This document shows, piece by piece, positions 26,828 to 41,664 of a stretch of 48,571 nucleotides of DNA. Each line of letters begins with the position of its first letter. Positions within the stretch are counted from its first letter, which is position 1. The notes below the pieces were generated by a model that was given only the letters and a program-made list of their open reading frames with translations, was not told where the DNA came from and made no database searches. This DNA comes from Betaproteobacteria bacterium Ga0074130 (GTDB lineage: Bacteria > Pseudomonadota > Gammaproteobacteria > Burkholderiales > Rhodocyclaceae): NCBI GenBank assembly GCA_001464495.1, contig LNDZ01000009.1:1-48571 (forward strand), written 5' to 3'. The translations under genes were made by a program, and so were the position numbers.

Positions 26828-27909
26828 ATGTAGCACTGGGTGAGCGGGCATATCCGATTCATATCGGACCTGGCATTTTAAGTCAGGTGGGCCTGATCAT
26901 TCCTCATCTTCGCAGTCAAAGTGTTGCAATAGTGAGCAATACCACTGTGGCTCCCTTGTACCTAAGAGCGCTGGCCGAGCCACTGCGTGTGTCAGGCATC
27001 AAAGTCACAGAGATTGTGCTTCCCGATGGCGAGGAGTACAAAAATTGGGACTCACTGAATCTAATATTTGATGCATTACTGGCAAATCGCTGTGACCGGA
27101 CCACGACGCTGATCGCGTTGGGGGGGGGCGTCATCGGTGACTTAACTGGATTTGCGGCCGCCAGCTATCAGCGCGGTGTACCTTTTATCCAAGTGCCCAC
27201 AACACTGCTCTCGCAAGTTGATTCCTCAGTTGGTGGTAAAACTGGAATAAACCACGCGCGTGGCAAGAACATGATTGGTGCCTTCTGGCAGCCACAACTT
27301 GTGCTCGCAGATACCGAGACACTCAAAACTCTGCCTGAACGTGAATTGTCAGCAGGTCTTGCAGAGGTAGTCAAATACGGGTTGATTCGCGACCTGCCAT
27401 TTCTCGATTGGTTGGAGGCAAATATGCCCGCGTTGCGGGTGCGCGATGCGGCAGCACTCACCTATGCAATAGAGCGGTCGTGCCAAAACAAGGCAGACGT
27501 TGTTGCAGCCGATGAGTTTGAAACAGCGAAGGATGGTGGCAGGGCATTACTTAACCTTGGACACACGTTTGGCCATGCGATAGAGACAGGTTTGGGGTAT
27601 GGCGTATGGTTGCATGGGGAGGCCGTGGGGGCCGGCACAGTGATGGCTGCCGAGCTTTCCCGCAGGCTTGGCTGGTTGTCAGACAATGACTTTGAACGGA
27701 CGCGGAATGTGCTTGCCGCCGCCGGGTTGCCTGTCATTGGCGCGCCGCTCGGTGTGGATCGCTATCTGGATCTGATGGGGCACGATAAGAAAGTGATTGC
27801 CGGAAAACTCAGATTGGTTCTGCTGAAAAAATTGGGTGATGCGATAACTTATAGTGAGGCTCCGCCTGACCTTATCCGTGCGGCGATCGAGACGTGTTGC
27901 CATGAGTGA
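26815..27909 (+). CDS. aroB: 3-dehydroquinate synthase
   Basis: A 364-residue NAD+- and metal-dependent enzyme converting DAHP to 3-dehydroquinate. Typical elements are PDGEEYKNW, the NAD-binding [39 protein letters not shown], and metal ligands in HTFGHAIE and HGEAV. A run of nine G (27120-27128) codes for the Gly triplet in frame. Overlaps aroK at its start and dgt at its end (eight bases). The aroKB pair after pilQ is a conserved order. Confidence 0.97.
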   Translation: MRTLNVALGERAYPIHIGPGILSQVGLIIPHLRSQSVAIVSNTTVAPLYLRALAEPLRVSGIKVTEIVLPDGEEYKNWDSLNLIFDALLANRCDRTTTLIALGGGVIGDLTGFAAASYQRGVPFIQVPTTLLSQVDSSVGGKTGINHARGKNMIGAFWQPQLVLADTETLKTLPERELSAGLAEVVKYGLIRDLPFLDWLEANMPALRVRDAAALTYAIERSCQNKADVVAADEFETAKDGGRALLNLGHTFGHAIETGLGYGVWLHGEAVGAGTVMAAELSRRLGWLSDNDFERTRNVLAAAGLPVIGAPLGVDRYLDLMGHDKKVIAGKLRLVLLKKLGDAITYSEAPPDLIRAAIETCCHE

Positions 27910-29035
27910 TGTGCTGAATGGGCTTGCACTCTATGCTGTGCGAGATGACAACTCACGCGGGCGTCGCGCTGATGAGCCCCGGCCTAAAGCGCGCAGTGAA
28001 TTTCAGCGTGATCGCGACCGCATCATCCACTCGACGGCGTTTAGGCGGCTTGAATACAAGACACAGGTCTTTGTTAACCATGAAGGCGATCTATTTCGTA
28101 CACGCCTGACGCACAGTATCGAAGTCGCCCAGATTGGTCGCGCAATAGCACGTGCCCTTAATCTGAATGATGACCTAGTCGAAGCTGTCTCACTCGCCCA
28201 TGATTTGGGTCACACCCCCTTCGGTCACGCAGGGCAGGATGCGCTGAATGAGTGCATGCGTGAGCACGGCGGTTTTGAGCACAATTTGCAGTCATTACGT
28301 ATCGTAGACCAGCTCGAAGAGCGCTATGGCGCATTCGATGGCCTTAATTTGATGTATGAAACACGTGAAGGCATCCTCAAGCATTGCTCAGCCAAAAACG
28401 CTCGGCTACTAGGCGATCTGGGCGAGCGCTTCCTAGGTAATCAGCGCCCATCGCTCGAGGCTCAGATCTGCAATCTCGCCGATGAAATCGCCTATAACAA
28501 TCACGATATTGATGATGGCTTGCGTTCTGGTCTGATTACTTTGGATCAATTGGAAGACGTGTCTTTGTTTGCACGTCATGCGGCTGAAGTTCGCAAGGAG
28601 TATCCCCAAATTACTGGGCGCCGCATGGTGCATGAAACGATTCGCCGCATGATTGATACTCAGGTGACAGACCTGCTAACAGAGACTACGCGTGCAATAA
28701 CTGAGGCCCGTCTGGAGTCCTTAGGAGACGTTCATGCAGCACCAGTCCTCGTCAGTTTCAGTCCGGCCATGCAGGAAGAAAACCGGTTGTTGAAAGGGTT
28801 TCTGCGAGAGGCGCTTTATCGCCACTACCAAGTGCTGCGCATGACAAACAAGGCGCGCCGGATAATCCGAGAGTTATTTACTGCCTTTCTTGATGAACCG
28901 CGCCTGCTGCCGCCACAATATCAAGCCTATGCTGCCGAGGATAAGGCGAGAGCGGTGGCAGATTATGTGGCCGGCATGACTGATCGCTACGCAATGAAGG
29001 AGCACCGCCGCCTCTTCGCGGTTGGCGAAATCTAG
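27902..29035 (+). CDS. dgt: dGTP triphosphohydrolase-like protein
   Basis: A 377-residue HD-domain hydrolase that cleaves dNTPs to nucleoside and triphosphate; the Dgt-like type 2 group. Metal ligands are visible: His in [10 protein letters not shown], His-Asp in [13 protein letters not shown], and the last Asp in [14 protein letters not shown]. The conserved N-terminus [25 protein letters not shown] is present. I use the ATG at 27902, which overlaps aroB by eight bases and matches family length; the frame is open further upstream but inside aroB. Confidence 0.94.
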   Translation: MSDVLNGLALYAVRDDNSRGRRADEPRPKARSEFQRDRDRIIHSTAFRRLEYKTQVFVNHEGDLFRTRLTHSIEVAQIGRAIARALNLNDDLVEAVSLAHDLGHTPFGHAGQDALNECMREHGGFEHNLQSLRIVDQLEERYGAFDGLNLMYETREGILKHCSAKNARLLGDLGERFLGNQRPSLEAQICNLADEIAYNNHDIDDGLRSGLITLDQLEDVSLFARHAAEVRKEYPQITGRRMVHETIRRMIDTQVTDLLTETTRAITEARLESLGDVHAAPVLVSFSPAMQEENRLLKGFLREALYRHYQVLRMTNKARRIIRELFTAFLDEPRLLPPQYQAYAAEDKARAVADYVAGMTDRYAMKEHRRLFAVGEI

Positions 29036-29311
29036 ATTTGATTTGTAGTCGGCTTTAAGGAAAAAGTAGCCACAATAGTCGCCCCTATCAAATCTCCCGA
29101 TTTTGTGTGCGCGATGGTTACCCAAGCCCTTGTTTAAGCTGGGCCGATATTGAGGCGCATCTTAAATAAGGGTATATTTACAGGTTCCCCCAACGGGTTT
29201 ACTGCATGTTGGCCGAAGTCACCTCACCCCGGGTGTATTCGGCCTTGCTGCGCGTCCAACTGGCGTCAGTACGTGCTTGATTGAATTAGTCTTGTGTCGA
29301 GGAAAGACGAG
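29036..29311. other. Intergenic region between dgt and gltB
   Basis: A 276-base gap with no convincing gene. It holds a separated inverted repeat AGATTTGAT (29034-29042) / ATCAAATCT (29087-29095) just after dgt, and a hairpin GGCCGAA (29211-29217) / TTCGGCC (29238-29244) with an inner CACCC / GGGTG pair, in what should be the gltB leader. An AT-rich stretch at 29160-29182 (AATAAGGGTATATTTA) could hold the gltB promoter. Confidence 0.5.
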
Positions 29312-33951
<4,640 letters not shown>

Positions 33952-33952
<1 letters not shown>

Positions 33953-35427
33953 TGGGTAAGCCCACAGGATTTCTTGAACTCCATCGTGTTGACGAGACCT
34001 ATCTGGATGTCGATCACCGTGTAAAGAATTACAAGGAGTTCGTCCTCGCTCTGTCCGATGCGGATGCAAGCAAGCAAGGTGCGCGTTGCATGGACTGCGG
34101 CATTCCTTTCTGCAACAACGGCTGTCCGGTGAACAACATCATTCCAGATTGGAATGACTTGGTTTACAAGGGCAACTGGCGTGAAGCGATCGATGTTCTG
34201 CACTCGACCAACAACTTCCCAGAGTTCACCAGCCGTATCTGCCCAGCCCCTTGCGAGGCGGCTTGCACGCTGAACATCCCGGGTGAGCCTGTTGGTATCA
34301 AGTCGATAGAGCGCGCCATCATCGACAAAGCCGGCGAAAACGGCTGGGTTGTGCCGCAACCAGCAGCGCACAAGACAGGCAAGAAGGTTGCCGTAGTTGG
34401 CTCCGGTCCTGCTGGACTGGCTGCTGCGCAACAACTCGCGCGTGCTGGCCACGCTGTGACCGTCTTTGAAAAGAACGACGCACTGGGCGGCTTGTTGCGT
34501 TATGGCATTCCTGACTTCAAGCTGGACAAGCGCTTGATTGACTGGCGCGTCGCTCAGCTGAAGGCTGAAGGCGTGAGCTTCAAGACGGGTGTGATGGTGA
34601 CCAAGGCGGCCTTGCCGGCCGGAGTAACCAATGATGCAAGCAAGACGATTACGCCTGAAGAATTGAACAAGCAATTCGATGCCGTCATCCTTGCGGGTGG
34701 TGCTGAGGTGCCGCGTGACCTTCCGGTTCCTGGCCGCAATCTCAAGGGCGTGCACTATGCCCTCGACTTCCTGATTCCGCAAAACAAGGAAGTCAACGCG
34801 ACCAAGATGAATGGCCCCAAGAATCCTATCAACGTGCATGGTAAGCATGTCGTGGTGATTGGTGGTGGCGATACTGGTTCTGACTGCGTGGGCACGTCAA
34901 ATCGTCATGGGGCAGCTTCGGTGACGCAGATTGAACTGTTGCCGCAGCCACCGGAAAAAGAGAACACCGAAATGACCTGGCCCTACTGGCCACTCAAGCT
35001 GCGTACGTCTTCATCGCATGAAGAAGGGGTAGAGCGCGATTGGTCGATCGGCACCAAGGAGTTTATCGGTAAGAACGGCAAGCTCGAAGCCATCAAGGCT
35101 GTGCGTCTAGAGTGGAAGGACGGCAAGATGGCCGAGGTTAAGGGCTCCGAATTCGAGATCAAAGCCGACTTCGTATTTCTCGCCATGGGCTTTACTCAGC
35201 CAGTTGGCAGTGTGCTCGATGCATTCGGTGTCTCGAAAGACAATCGTGGCAATGCATCGGCAGACACTGAAGGTGATAAGGCTTATTACACGAATGTACC
35301 GAAGGTGTTTGCTGCGGGCGACGTGCGCCGCGGGCAGTCGCTGGTGGTATGGGCAATTCGCGAAGGTCGTCAGGCCGCTCGGGCAGTCGACGAGTTCCTG
35401 ATGGGCAGCACGAGCCTGCCGCGCTGA
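33952..35427 (+). CDS. gltD: Glutamate synthase small subunit
   Basis: A 491-residue flavoprotein that passes electrons from NADPH through FAD and 4Fe-4S clusters to GltB. Cys-rich cluster motifs are [14 protein letters not shown] and CPAPCEAAC in the N-terminal domain. The FAD site is [19 protein letters not shown] and the NADPH site is [15 protein letters not shown]. Starts at the gltB stop with a one-base overlap, and is followed by a terminator. Confidence 0.97.
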
Positions 35428-35451
35428 GCCAAATCGATGCACTAGCCATGA

Positions 35452-35497
35452 AAGGCGCAGAGGGATGAATTAAAATCCTTCTGCGCCTTTTCTTTTG
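35452..35497 (+). terminator. Rho-independent terminator after gltD
   Basis: A 15-base stem AAGGCGCAGAGGGAT / ATCCTTCTGCGCCTT with one G-T pair and an eight-base loop, followed by TTTCTTTT, 24 bases after gltD. Confidence 0.92.
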
Positions 35498-35513
35498 CGC
35501 ATTTATATCTGAC

Positions 35514-36893
35514 ATGAATAATCTCAATATCGTCATCCTCGCCGCAGGCCAAGGCAAGCGCATGCGCTCAGACCTCCCCAAGGTGCTGCATACACTGGCA
35601 GATCGGCCTTTGCTCGGGCATGTCATTGCGACTGCGCGCAGCCTCAAGCCCAAGCACATCTGTGTGGTCTATGGACATGGTGGCGATCAGGTGCGAGCGG
35701 CTTTTCCGGATGCCGATTTGGCATGGGCTGAACAGAAAGAACAACTCGGTACAGGGCATGCCGTATTGCAGGCGTTGCCGCACATCGATGCGCAATTGCC
35801 GACACTGGTGTTGTATGGGGATGTCCCGCTCACGCGTGCCACGACCTTGCAGTGGTTGATTCATCTTGCAGGTCCCAATTTGGCTTTGTTGACTGCAAAC
35901 CTAGCCAATCCAACGGGTTATGGGCGCATTGTGCGCGAAGGTGGTTGGGTTGATGGCAAGGTGCAGCGAATTGTCGAACAAAAGGACGCAAGCCCCGGCG
36001 AGCTGACAATCACTGAGGTGAATAGCGGCATTCTGCTCGCCCCTGCCGGCGCATTACAACGCTGGCTGCCGACCTTGGGCAACAGTAATGCCCAAGGCGA
36101 GTATTACCTGACGGATATCGTCGCACTGGCGGTGGCGGAGGGAATGACCATCGCAACGTCGCAGCCGCTGGATACCTGGGAAATTGATGGAGTGAATAGC
36201 AAAGCGCAACTCGCGGCGCTTGAGCGTATTCATCAGCGCAACCTGGCAGACCAATTACTTGATGCAGGCGTGACACTGGCTGACCCTGCGCGACTCGACA
36301 TCCGCGGCAATCTACGCTGTGGTCGTGATGTATTCATTGACGTGAATGTTGTGTTCGAAGGTGACGTTGAGATTGGTGATGGCACATCGATCGGCGCTAA
36401 CTGTGTCATCCGCAACACCAAGATTGGTGCAAGGGCGAAGTTGCATCCTTTCACGTTGGCAGAAGAGGCAGTGATCGGCGATGAAAGCCTGATCGGACCC
36501 TATGCGCGCTTGCGCCCCGGGGCGAAGCTGGGCAAGGATGTACATATCGGCAACTTCGTTGAAGTAAAAAATGCACAAATTGCCGATCATTCAAAAGCCA
36601 ATCACCACGCTTATCTTGGTGATGCGACCATTGGTAGCAACGTGAATGTGGGGGCCGGCACCATCATCTGTAATTACGATGGCGCAAACAAGCATCACAC
36701 GATCATTGAAGATGATGTTTTCATCGGTAGCGACACGCAGCTTGTTGCACCTGTGACAGTCCGCAAGGGCGCGACTATCGCCGCTGGGACGACGCTGACT
36801 AAGGAGGCACCTGAAGGGCAGCTGACCTTGTCGCGCGCCAAGCAGACTTCAATCAGTGGCTGGACTCGGCCGACTAAACAACCCAAGAAGTAA
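35514..36893 (+). CDS. glmU: Bifunctional UDP-GlcNAc pyrophosphorylase / GlcN-1-P acetyltransferase
   Basis: A 459-residue enzyme making UDP-GlcNAc for peptidoglycan and LPS. The N-terminal uridyltransferase domain has [18 protein letters not shown] and GTGHAV; the C-terminal half is a left-handed beta-helix with hexapeptide repeats and the acetyltransferase residues around [15 protein letters not shown] and HHAYLGDA. It sits directly after the gltD terminator and 40 bases before glmS, which makes its amino-sugar precursor. Confidence 0.97.
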   Translation: MNNLNIVILAAGQGKRMRSDLPKVLHTLADRPLLGHVIATARSLKPKHICVVYGHGGDQVRAAFPDADLAWAEQKEQLGTGHAVLQALPHIDAQLPTLVLYGDVPLTRATTLQWLIHLAGPNLALLTANLANPTGYGRIVREGGWVDGKVQRIVEQKDASPGELTITEVNSGILLAPAGALQRWLPTLGNSNAQGEYYLTDIVALAVAEGMTIATSQPLDTWEIDGVNSKAQLAALERIHQRNLADQLLDAGVTLADPARLDIRGNLRCGRDVFIDVNVVFEGDVEIGDGTSIGANCVIRNTKIGARAKLHPFTLAEEAVIGDESLIGPYARLRPGAKLGKDVHIGNFVEVKNAQIADHSKANHHAYLGDATIGSNVNVGAGTIICNYDGANKHHTIIEDDVFIGSDTQLVAPVTVRKGATIAAGTTLTKEAPEGQLTLSRAKQTSISGWTRPTKQPKK

Positions 36894-36933
36894 GTCAATA
36901 AGTAATCCAACACGCAGAAGAAAGACAGAACTC

Positions 36934-38757
36934 ATGTGCGGCATTGTGGCAGCGTTGGCGAAACGAAATGTGGTCCCCGTCCTTCTCGAAGGCCTGAACA
37001 AACTCGAGTATCGCGGCTACGATTCGGCTGGTTTGGCTTATCTCACTGAGGACAATAGTCTCGCCCGTTTGCGTAGTGTTGGCCGTGTGGCCGAGCTGGC
37101 CGCCCAAGCAGCGGGTAAGGGTGCAGCCCAAGGGATTGCTCATACGCGCTGGGCTACCCATGGCGTACCGTCAGAGCGGAATGCGCACCCCCACATCTCG
37201 GCAGGCTTGGCCGTCGTCCATAACGGTATCATCGAGAACTACGCTGAGATCAAGCAAGAACTGACGGGCCTCGGGTATGTGTTCACCTCCGATACGGATA
37301 CGGAGGTGATTGCCCATCTCGTGCATCATCTGTTGCAAAGCACGCCGGATCTATTTGAGGCTGTGCGTAAAGCCACTGCACGCTTCATTGGTGCTTACGC
37401 AATTGCGGTTATCCATGAAGGTGAACAACGTATCGTTGTTGCTCGCCACGGCGCGCCGCTTTTGCTGGGGATCGGTACGGACGGCAACTACGCCGCTTCG
37501 GATGCCTCCGCGCTCTTGCAGGTCACGCGCAAGATGGTTTACCTCGAAGACGGCGACATCGCAGAAATCCGTCAAGATCAGGTGCGCATCGTGCGCCCAG
37601 ATGGCTCTGCCGTCACTCGCCCTGTGCATGAAAGCAGCTTGTCGGCAGATGCAGTTGAGCTCGGCAATTTCCGCCATTACATGCAGAAGGAAATTTTCGA
37701 GCAGCCGCAGGCGCTCGCAAACACCTTGGAAATGGTTGGCGGCTCGCAAACCATCCAGCCCCAAATTTTTGGCGCAGATGCGAGCGCATTGTTTGCGCGT
37801 GCAAAGTCAGTGCTCATCCTTGCTTGCGGCACTAGCTTCCACTCAGGCCTCGTAGCCCGCTACTGGATTGAGCAGTTGGTTGGCATCCCCTGCTCGGTCG
37901 AAGTCGCTAGCGAATATCGTTACCGCATGTCCGTGCATGACCCAGAACAGTTGGTCGTGGCCATCTCGCAGAGCGGCGAAACGGCAGATACCTTGGCGGC
38001 AGTGCGTTACGCTAAGGAGCGTGGCCAGCACATGACGCTGGCAATCTGTAATGTCGCCGAATCGGCGATTGTGCGTGAGTGCGCGCTGCGTTTCTTGACC
38101 CGTGCCGGTCCAGAAATTGGTGTCGCCTCCACTAAAGCCTTCACCACGCAGCTCGCTGGACTAGCCTTGCTGACACTCGCACTTGCAAAGCAGCAGGGCA
38201 AGCTGTCCGTACAGGACGAGCAGAATCATCTGAATGCACTGCGTCACTTACCGGTTGCCGTACAGAAGGTACTGGCACTAGAGCCAGAGATCGAAGCGTG
38301 GGCGCAGCATTTTGCCAACAAGCATCATGCGCTCTTTCTCGGTCGCGGCCACCACTATCCGATTGCGATGGAAGGCGCGCTCAAGCTCAAGGAGATTTCC
38401 TATATCCATGCCGAAGCCTATGCCGCAGGTGAGCTGAAGCATGGTCCGCTAGCGCTCGTAGATCGTGACATGCCGGTGATCTCGGTAGCGCCGAACGATA
38501 TGCTGTTGGAGAAGCTCAAGTCGAACCTTCAAGAGGTCAAGGCACGTGGCGGCCAGCTTTATGTCTTTGCCGATGGCGACTCGGAAGTGCCAGAATCAGA
38601 AGGCGTGCACATCATCCGCTTGCCAGAACATTACGGTCTACTGTCGCCTGTACTTCACGTCGTTCCGCTGCAGCTGCTTTCGTATCATGTGGCGTTGGTG
38701 AAGGGGACGGATGTGGACAAGCCACGCAATCTGGCCAAGTCGGTCACCGTGGAGTGA
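36934..38757 (+). CDS. glmS: Glutamine-fructose-6-phosphate aminotransferase
   Basis: A 607-residue enzyme forming glucosamine-6-phosphate. The N-terminal class II amidotransferase domain starts MCGIVA, with Cys2 as nucleophile after Met removal; this fixes the start at 36934. Two SIS sugar-isomerase domains follow ([47 protein letters not shown]), ending [15 protein letters not shown], the canonical C-terminus. Linked to glmU. No glmS ribozyme is expected or seen in the short leader. Confidence 0.97.
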   Translation: MCGIVAALAKRNVVPVLLEGLNKLEYRGYDSAGLAYLTEDNSLARLRSVGRVAELAAQAAGKGAAQGIAHTRWATHGVPSERNAHPHISAGLAVVHNGIIENYAEIKQELTGLGYVFTSDTDTEVIAHLVHHLLQSTPDLFEAVRKATARFIGAYAIAVIHEGEQRIVVARHGAPLLLGIGTDGNYAASDASALLQVTRKMVYLEDGDIAEIRQDQVRIVRPDGSAVTRPVHESSLSADAVELGNFRHYMQKEIFEQPQALANTLEMVGGSQTIQPQIFGADASALFARAKSVLILACGTSFHSGLVARYWIEQLVGIPCSVEVASEYRYRMSVHDPEQLVVAISQSGETADTLAAVRYAKERGQHMTLAICNVAESAIVRECALRFLTRAGPEIGVASTKAFTTQLAGLALLTLALAKQQGKLSVQDEQNHLNALRHLPVAVQKVLALEPEIEAWAQHFANKHHALFLGRGHHYPIAMEGALKLKEISYIHAEAYAAGELKHGPLALVDRDMPVISVAPNDMLLEKLKSNLQEVKARGGQLYVFADGDSEVPESEGVHIIRLPEHYGLLSPVLHVVPLQLLSYHVALVKGTDVDKPRNLAKSVTVE

Positions 38758-38764
38758 AACTATA

Positions 38765-38778
38765 TTGAGGTAGATCAA
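38765..38778. promoter_or_regulatory. FNR/Anr-like box upstream of uspA
   Basis: TTGAG-GTAG-ATCAA matches the FNR/Anr consensus TTGAT-N4-ATCAA at nine of ten positions. A TATCAT (-10 like) at 38800-38805 is placed so that a start near 38813 would put the box centre at -41.5, the classical class II activation distance. Confidence 0.65.
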
Positions 38779-38852
38779 GTCCCTTGGACGCAAACAGCGT
38801 ATCATGAGGCTGTAGGTAACTAATCCACAGCCACTTGTCCAAGGAGAACTCA

Positions 38853-39278
38853 ATGAAAATTCTAGTCGCAATTGATGGTTCCAAGCATTCGCTGAATGCC
38901 GCAAAGTACACCGCCAAGCTTACCAAGAACATGCGTTCGACTGACAGCATCACGCTGATTACCGTGCATGATAATGTGGCCTTCCGTCATGCCTCACAAT
39001 TTGTGGGCAAGAACGAAGTGGAGGACTACCTCCGTGAGTTGAGCGAAAAAGAGCTCAAGCCAGCACGCAAGGTTCTCGACACCGCCGAGGTTAAGCACAA
39101 CCACGCGATTGTCATCGGCCATGTGTCGGAGGAGATCGTCAAGTTTGCAGCGGCTGGCAAGTTCGATTTGATCGTGATGGGTTCCAAGGGCCGTAGTGGC
39201 TTTGCCGACTTGCTGGTGGGTTCGGTGGCCCAACGCGTTTTGGCAACAGCAAAACAGCCGGTACTGTTGGTGAAATAA
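38853..39278 (+). CDS. Universal stress protein UspA family
   Basis: A 141-residue single-domain Usp. The N-terminal ILVAIDGS and the ATP-binding G-2X-G-9X-G(S/T) motif (GSKGRSGFADLLVGS) are both present, so ATP binding is likely. AAGGAG precedes the ATG at 38853 by eight bases; the longer reading from GTG at 38835 lacks support. An FNR/Anr-like box upstream suggests induction at low oxygen. It is monocistronic, with a terminator right after. Confidence 0.94.
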   Translation: MKILVAIDGSKHSLNAAKYTAKLTKNMRSTDSITLITVHDNVAFRHASQFVGKNEVEDYLRELSEKELKPARKVLDTAEVKHNHAIVIGHVSEEIVKFAAAGKFDLIVMGSKGRSGFADLLVGSVAQRVLATAKQPVLLVK

Positions 39279-39296
39279 GGTTTTACCTGCACCACC

Positions 39297-39322
39297 AAAA
39301 GCCACTCTGCGGAGTGGCTTTT
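39297..39322. terminator. Rho-independent terminator after uspA
   Basis: Stem AAAAGCCACTC / GAGTGGCTTTT with loop TGCG followed by further T residues, 18 bases after the uspA stop. Confidence 0.93.
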
Positions 39323-39375
39323 TTGTTGTCTTGGGGATCGTTGCACGCTCGCTTATCATGCTGTCTTTGTCTTGA

Positions 39376-40374
39376 ATGCACGATATGCCCCGCCTGATTC
39401 TGGCCCCCATGGAGGGGCTCGCCGACGATGTATTGCGAGACGTGCTGACGCGCACTCAGGCCTACGACTGGTGTGTCACAGAGTTCATCAGGGTCACCGG
39501 TACCGTATTGCCGCATAGCCTATATTTGCGTATGTCGCCTGAGTTAAGGCATGGCTCAGCCACCCCCGCGGGGACGATGACGCGTTTACAACTACTGGGT
39601 TCTGATCCGGAGATGATGGCGCGGAATGCTGCGCATCTTGCCCGTCTTGCGCCCGCAGGCATTGATATCAACTTTGGCTGTCCTGCGCCGTTGGTGAATC
39701 GGCATCGTGGTGGCGCTGCCTTGCTCGACGAGCCGGAATTACTGCATGCAATTGTGGCAGCCGTACGCAGCGCTGTGCCATCGACTATTCCAGTCACTGC
39801 CAAAATGCGCCTCGGCATTATCGACACCTCACGCGCACTAGCCTGCGCGCAGGCACTCGAAGCTGGCGGCGCTGCCGAACTGGTAGTGCATGCGCGAACA
39901 CGACAGGACGGATATAAGCCACCCGCACGCTGGGAATGGTTAGCGCAGATACGTGAAGCGGTGAGACTGCCATTGATTGCCAATGGCGAAGTCTGGACAG
40001 TGGAGGACTACTTCGGCATACGAAGCGTGAGTGGGTGTGACGATGTGATGCTCGGACGTGGTGCTGTGGCTGATCCATTACTTGCAATGCGTATCCGCAA
40101 ATGCATTGCCGCAGGTGCGCCAGCACTTCCTTCTGATGAAGATTGGGCCGAGGTGTGTGAGCTCATCGCCTATTTTTGGCGCCGCGTGAGTGAGAAGCTT
40201 CCGCCTCAACATACGCCCGGTCGTCTAAAGCAGTGGCTGGGCTTGATACGCCGCTCTTATCCGCAGGCCGAGGTGTTGTACGCTGCGCTGCGTGAAAAAC
40301 GACACGGCAGCGACATCAGGCCGATTCTCGCTGCGCATGGTGTTGCAGTGGATGCACTCAAGGTGGCTGCATGA
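39376..40374 (+). CDS. dusC: tRNA-dihydrouridine(16) synthase
   Basis: A 332-residue FMN enzyme reducing uridine to dihydrouridine in the tRNA D-loop. The FMN barrel begins LILAPMEGLAD; the catalytic Cys is in NFGCPAPLVNRHRGGA, a form typical of DusC; VTAKMRLG and VVHARTRQDGY carry FMN and RNA-contacting residues. A helical C-terminal domain follows. Start at 39376; an in-frame ATG at 39385 is possible. Its stop overlaps the DUF3820 start (ATGA). Confidence 0.92.
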   Translation: MHDMPRLILAPMEGLADDVLRDVLTRTQAYDWCVTEFIRVTGTVLPHSLYLRMSPELRHGSATPAGTMTRLQLLGSDPEMMARNAAHLARLAPAGIDINFGCPAPLVNRHRGGAALLDEPELLHAIVAAVRSAVPSTIPVTAKMRLGIIDTSRALACAQALEAGGAAELVVHARTRQDGYKPPARWEWLAQIREAVRLPLIANGEVWTVEDYFGIRSVSGCDDVMLGRGAVADPLLAMRIRKCIAAGAPALPSDEDWAEVCELIAYFWRRVSEKLPPQHTPGRLKQWLGLIRRSYPQAEVLYAALREKRHGSDIRPILAAHGVAVDALKVAA

Positions 40375-40583
40375 AACCAGAAGACTTGCAACGGCTGGTC
40401 TCGCTGCAGATGCCCTTTGGCAAGTACAAGGGGCGCTTGCTGGCAGATTTGCCTGGCCATTATTTGAATTGGTTTGCCCGTAGCGGCTTTCCGCCCGGCG
40501 AGATAGGCCGTTTACTGGCGCTGATGCAGGAGATTGACCACAACGGCCTTAAGCCCTTGCTCGACCCACTGCGCCAGCGGTAA
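40371..40583 (+). CDS. DUF3820 small protein
   Basis: A 70-residue protein matching the DUF3820 pattern: MPFGKYKGRLLADLPGHYLNWFARSGFPPGEIG. This compact motif occurs alone or fused to nucleases and is presumed to bind nucleic acid; function unproven. The ATG overlaps the dusC stop, so it is probably co-translated. It converges with the FKBP gene, three bases apart. Confidence 0.85.
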   Translation: MKPEDLQRLVSLQMPFGKYKGRLLADLPGHYLNWFARSGFPPGEIGRLLALMQEIDHNGLKPLLDPLRQR

Positions 40584-40586
40584 GTG

Positions 40587-40994
40587 TTACTTAGCGATAT
40601 CCAGAAGTTCGACCTCAAAAATTAGGGTGGCATTGGGTGGAATGACACCCCCAGCCCCTCGACTTCCATACGCCAGATTGGGCGGGCAGGTGAGCGCCGC
40701 TTTGCCACCAACCTTGAGTGTTTGAATGCCTTCCGTCCAGCATGGGATGACCCGGTTTAAAGGGAAGGCGGTAGGCTCGCCGCGTTTGTAGGAGCTATCA
40801 AACTCCTTGCCATCGGTCAGCGTGCCTCGGTAATGCACTTTGACGGTATCGCTCGCTTTTGGGCTGGGCCCCGCGCCTTCTTTTAGCATTTTGATGGTGA
40901 TGCCGGATGCTGTTTTGATTTCGCGCGGCTCCGCAGCGTTCGCAAATAGGGAAAACATCGTGAGCGAAAGTAGGGTGAGAATTTGGCGTTGCAT
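40587..40994 (-). CDS. FKBP-type peptidyl-prolyl isomerase, exported
   Basis: A 135-residue protein with a signal peptide (hydrophobic LLSLTMFSLFANAA-EP) and one FKBP domain: VKVHYRGTLTDGKEFDSSYKRGEPTAFPL, the WTEGIQTLKVGGKA segment, LAYGSRGAGGVIPPNATLIFEVELL. These hold the usual aromatic pocket. It would catalyse proline isomerisation in the periplasm. The ATG at 40994 is chosen because GAGG lies nine bases upstream and the signal peptide starts there; the frame is open to 41048. Confidence 0.92.
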   Translation of the reverse strand: MQRQILTLLSLTMFSLFANAAEPREIKTASGITIKMLKEGAGPSPKASDTVKVHYRGTLTDGKEFDSSYKRGEPTAFPLNRVIPCWTEGIQTLKVGGKAALTCPPNLAYGSRGAGGVIPPNATLIFEVELLDIAK

Positions 40995-41124
40995 TGTTTG
41001 AAACCTCATCAAGAACGAGCTTTGTATCATAGCGACAAGCCCCTTCATTGTGGCGCTAAATAGTTGTTTTGCGAATGCAACTTATGTATCCTGATTTTCA
41101 TCTTTCGATTGAAACCTGCCGCTC

Positions 41125-41589
41125 ATGCAACTCACTCGTTTCACCGATTTCGGCTTGCGTATGCTGATGTATCTGAGCAAGCATGACCGTGCAACGCCGA
41201 TCACTATTGCGGAAATCGCAGGGCAATTTGATGTGCCTCATAACCACCTGATCAAGGTTGCAAATCGTCTCGGCAAGCTTGGCTTGGTCAAGGCCTTGCG
41301 CGGCCGCAATGGCGGCTTAGTATTGGCAATTGCACCGGAGATTATCCGTCTTGGCGATACGCTGCGTGGGCTCGAGGGGGATGTGCCGCTGGTTAATTGC
41401 GAAGACCCACCCTGTGCGTTGGGTGGGCGCTGCCTGCTGACTGGGGCACTGCGGGCAGGCCTTGATGCTTTCTATGCATGCATGAACGAGTACACGCTGG
41501 CAGATGTATCGACCGGAGGTACTGAAGTTGCGATAGTGACCATGCACAGGAACTATCTTGCCAATCTGGGTGTGGCTTCCCACCACTAA
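41125..41589 (+). CDS. nsrR: Rrf2-family nitric-oxide-sensing repressor NsrR
   Basis: A 154-residue winged-helix regulator of the Rrf2 family. The N-terminal MQLTRFTDFGLRMLMYL and the helix-turn-helix FDVPHNHLIKVANRLGKLGLV are typical of NsrR. The Fe-S ligands Cys92, Cys97 and Cys103 have the same spacing as in E. coli NsrR (91, 96, 102). NsrR represses NO-detoxification genes until NO damages its cluster. No clear NsrR target gene (hmp, ytfE) is in the window. Followed by a strong bidirectional terminator. Confidence 0.93.
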   Translation: MQLTRFTDFGLRMLMYLSKHDRATPITIAEIAGQFDVPHNHLIKVANRLGKLGLVKALRGRNGGLVLAIAPEIIRLGDTLRGLEGDVPLVNCEDPPCALGGRCLLTGALRAGLDAFYACMNEYTLADVSTGGTEVAIVTMHRNYLANLGVASHH

Positions 41590-41624
41590 GTGACTGCATT
41601 ACTCGCGTGCTGAGCGTAATTAAA

Positions 41625-41662
41625 AGAAGCGGGACTGTTTGAATAAACAGTCCCGCTTCTTG
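41625..41662. terminator. Bidirectional terminator between nsrR and glycine-zipper gene
   Basis: Perfect 17-base stem AAGAAGCGGGACTGTTT / AAACAGTCCCGCTTCTT with loop GAAT. T-rich ends on both strands suit it to both convergent genes. Confidence 0.9.
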
Positions 41663-41664
41663 CA

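Noticed and set aside
26531..27128. Runs of eight or nine G in aroK and aroB as frameshift sites
   Set aside because: Both encode conserved glycine loops and the reading frames are intact on either side.
36894..36933. glmS ribozyme or riboswitch before glmS
   Set aside because: Only 40 bases separate glmU and glmS and no such fold is visible; that ribozyme is typical of Gram-positive bacteria.
41049..41124. NsrR box upstream of nsrR
   Set aside because: ATGCAACTTATGTAT is only weakly symmetric and I could not match it to the known NsrR site.
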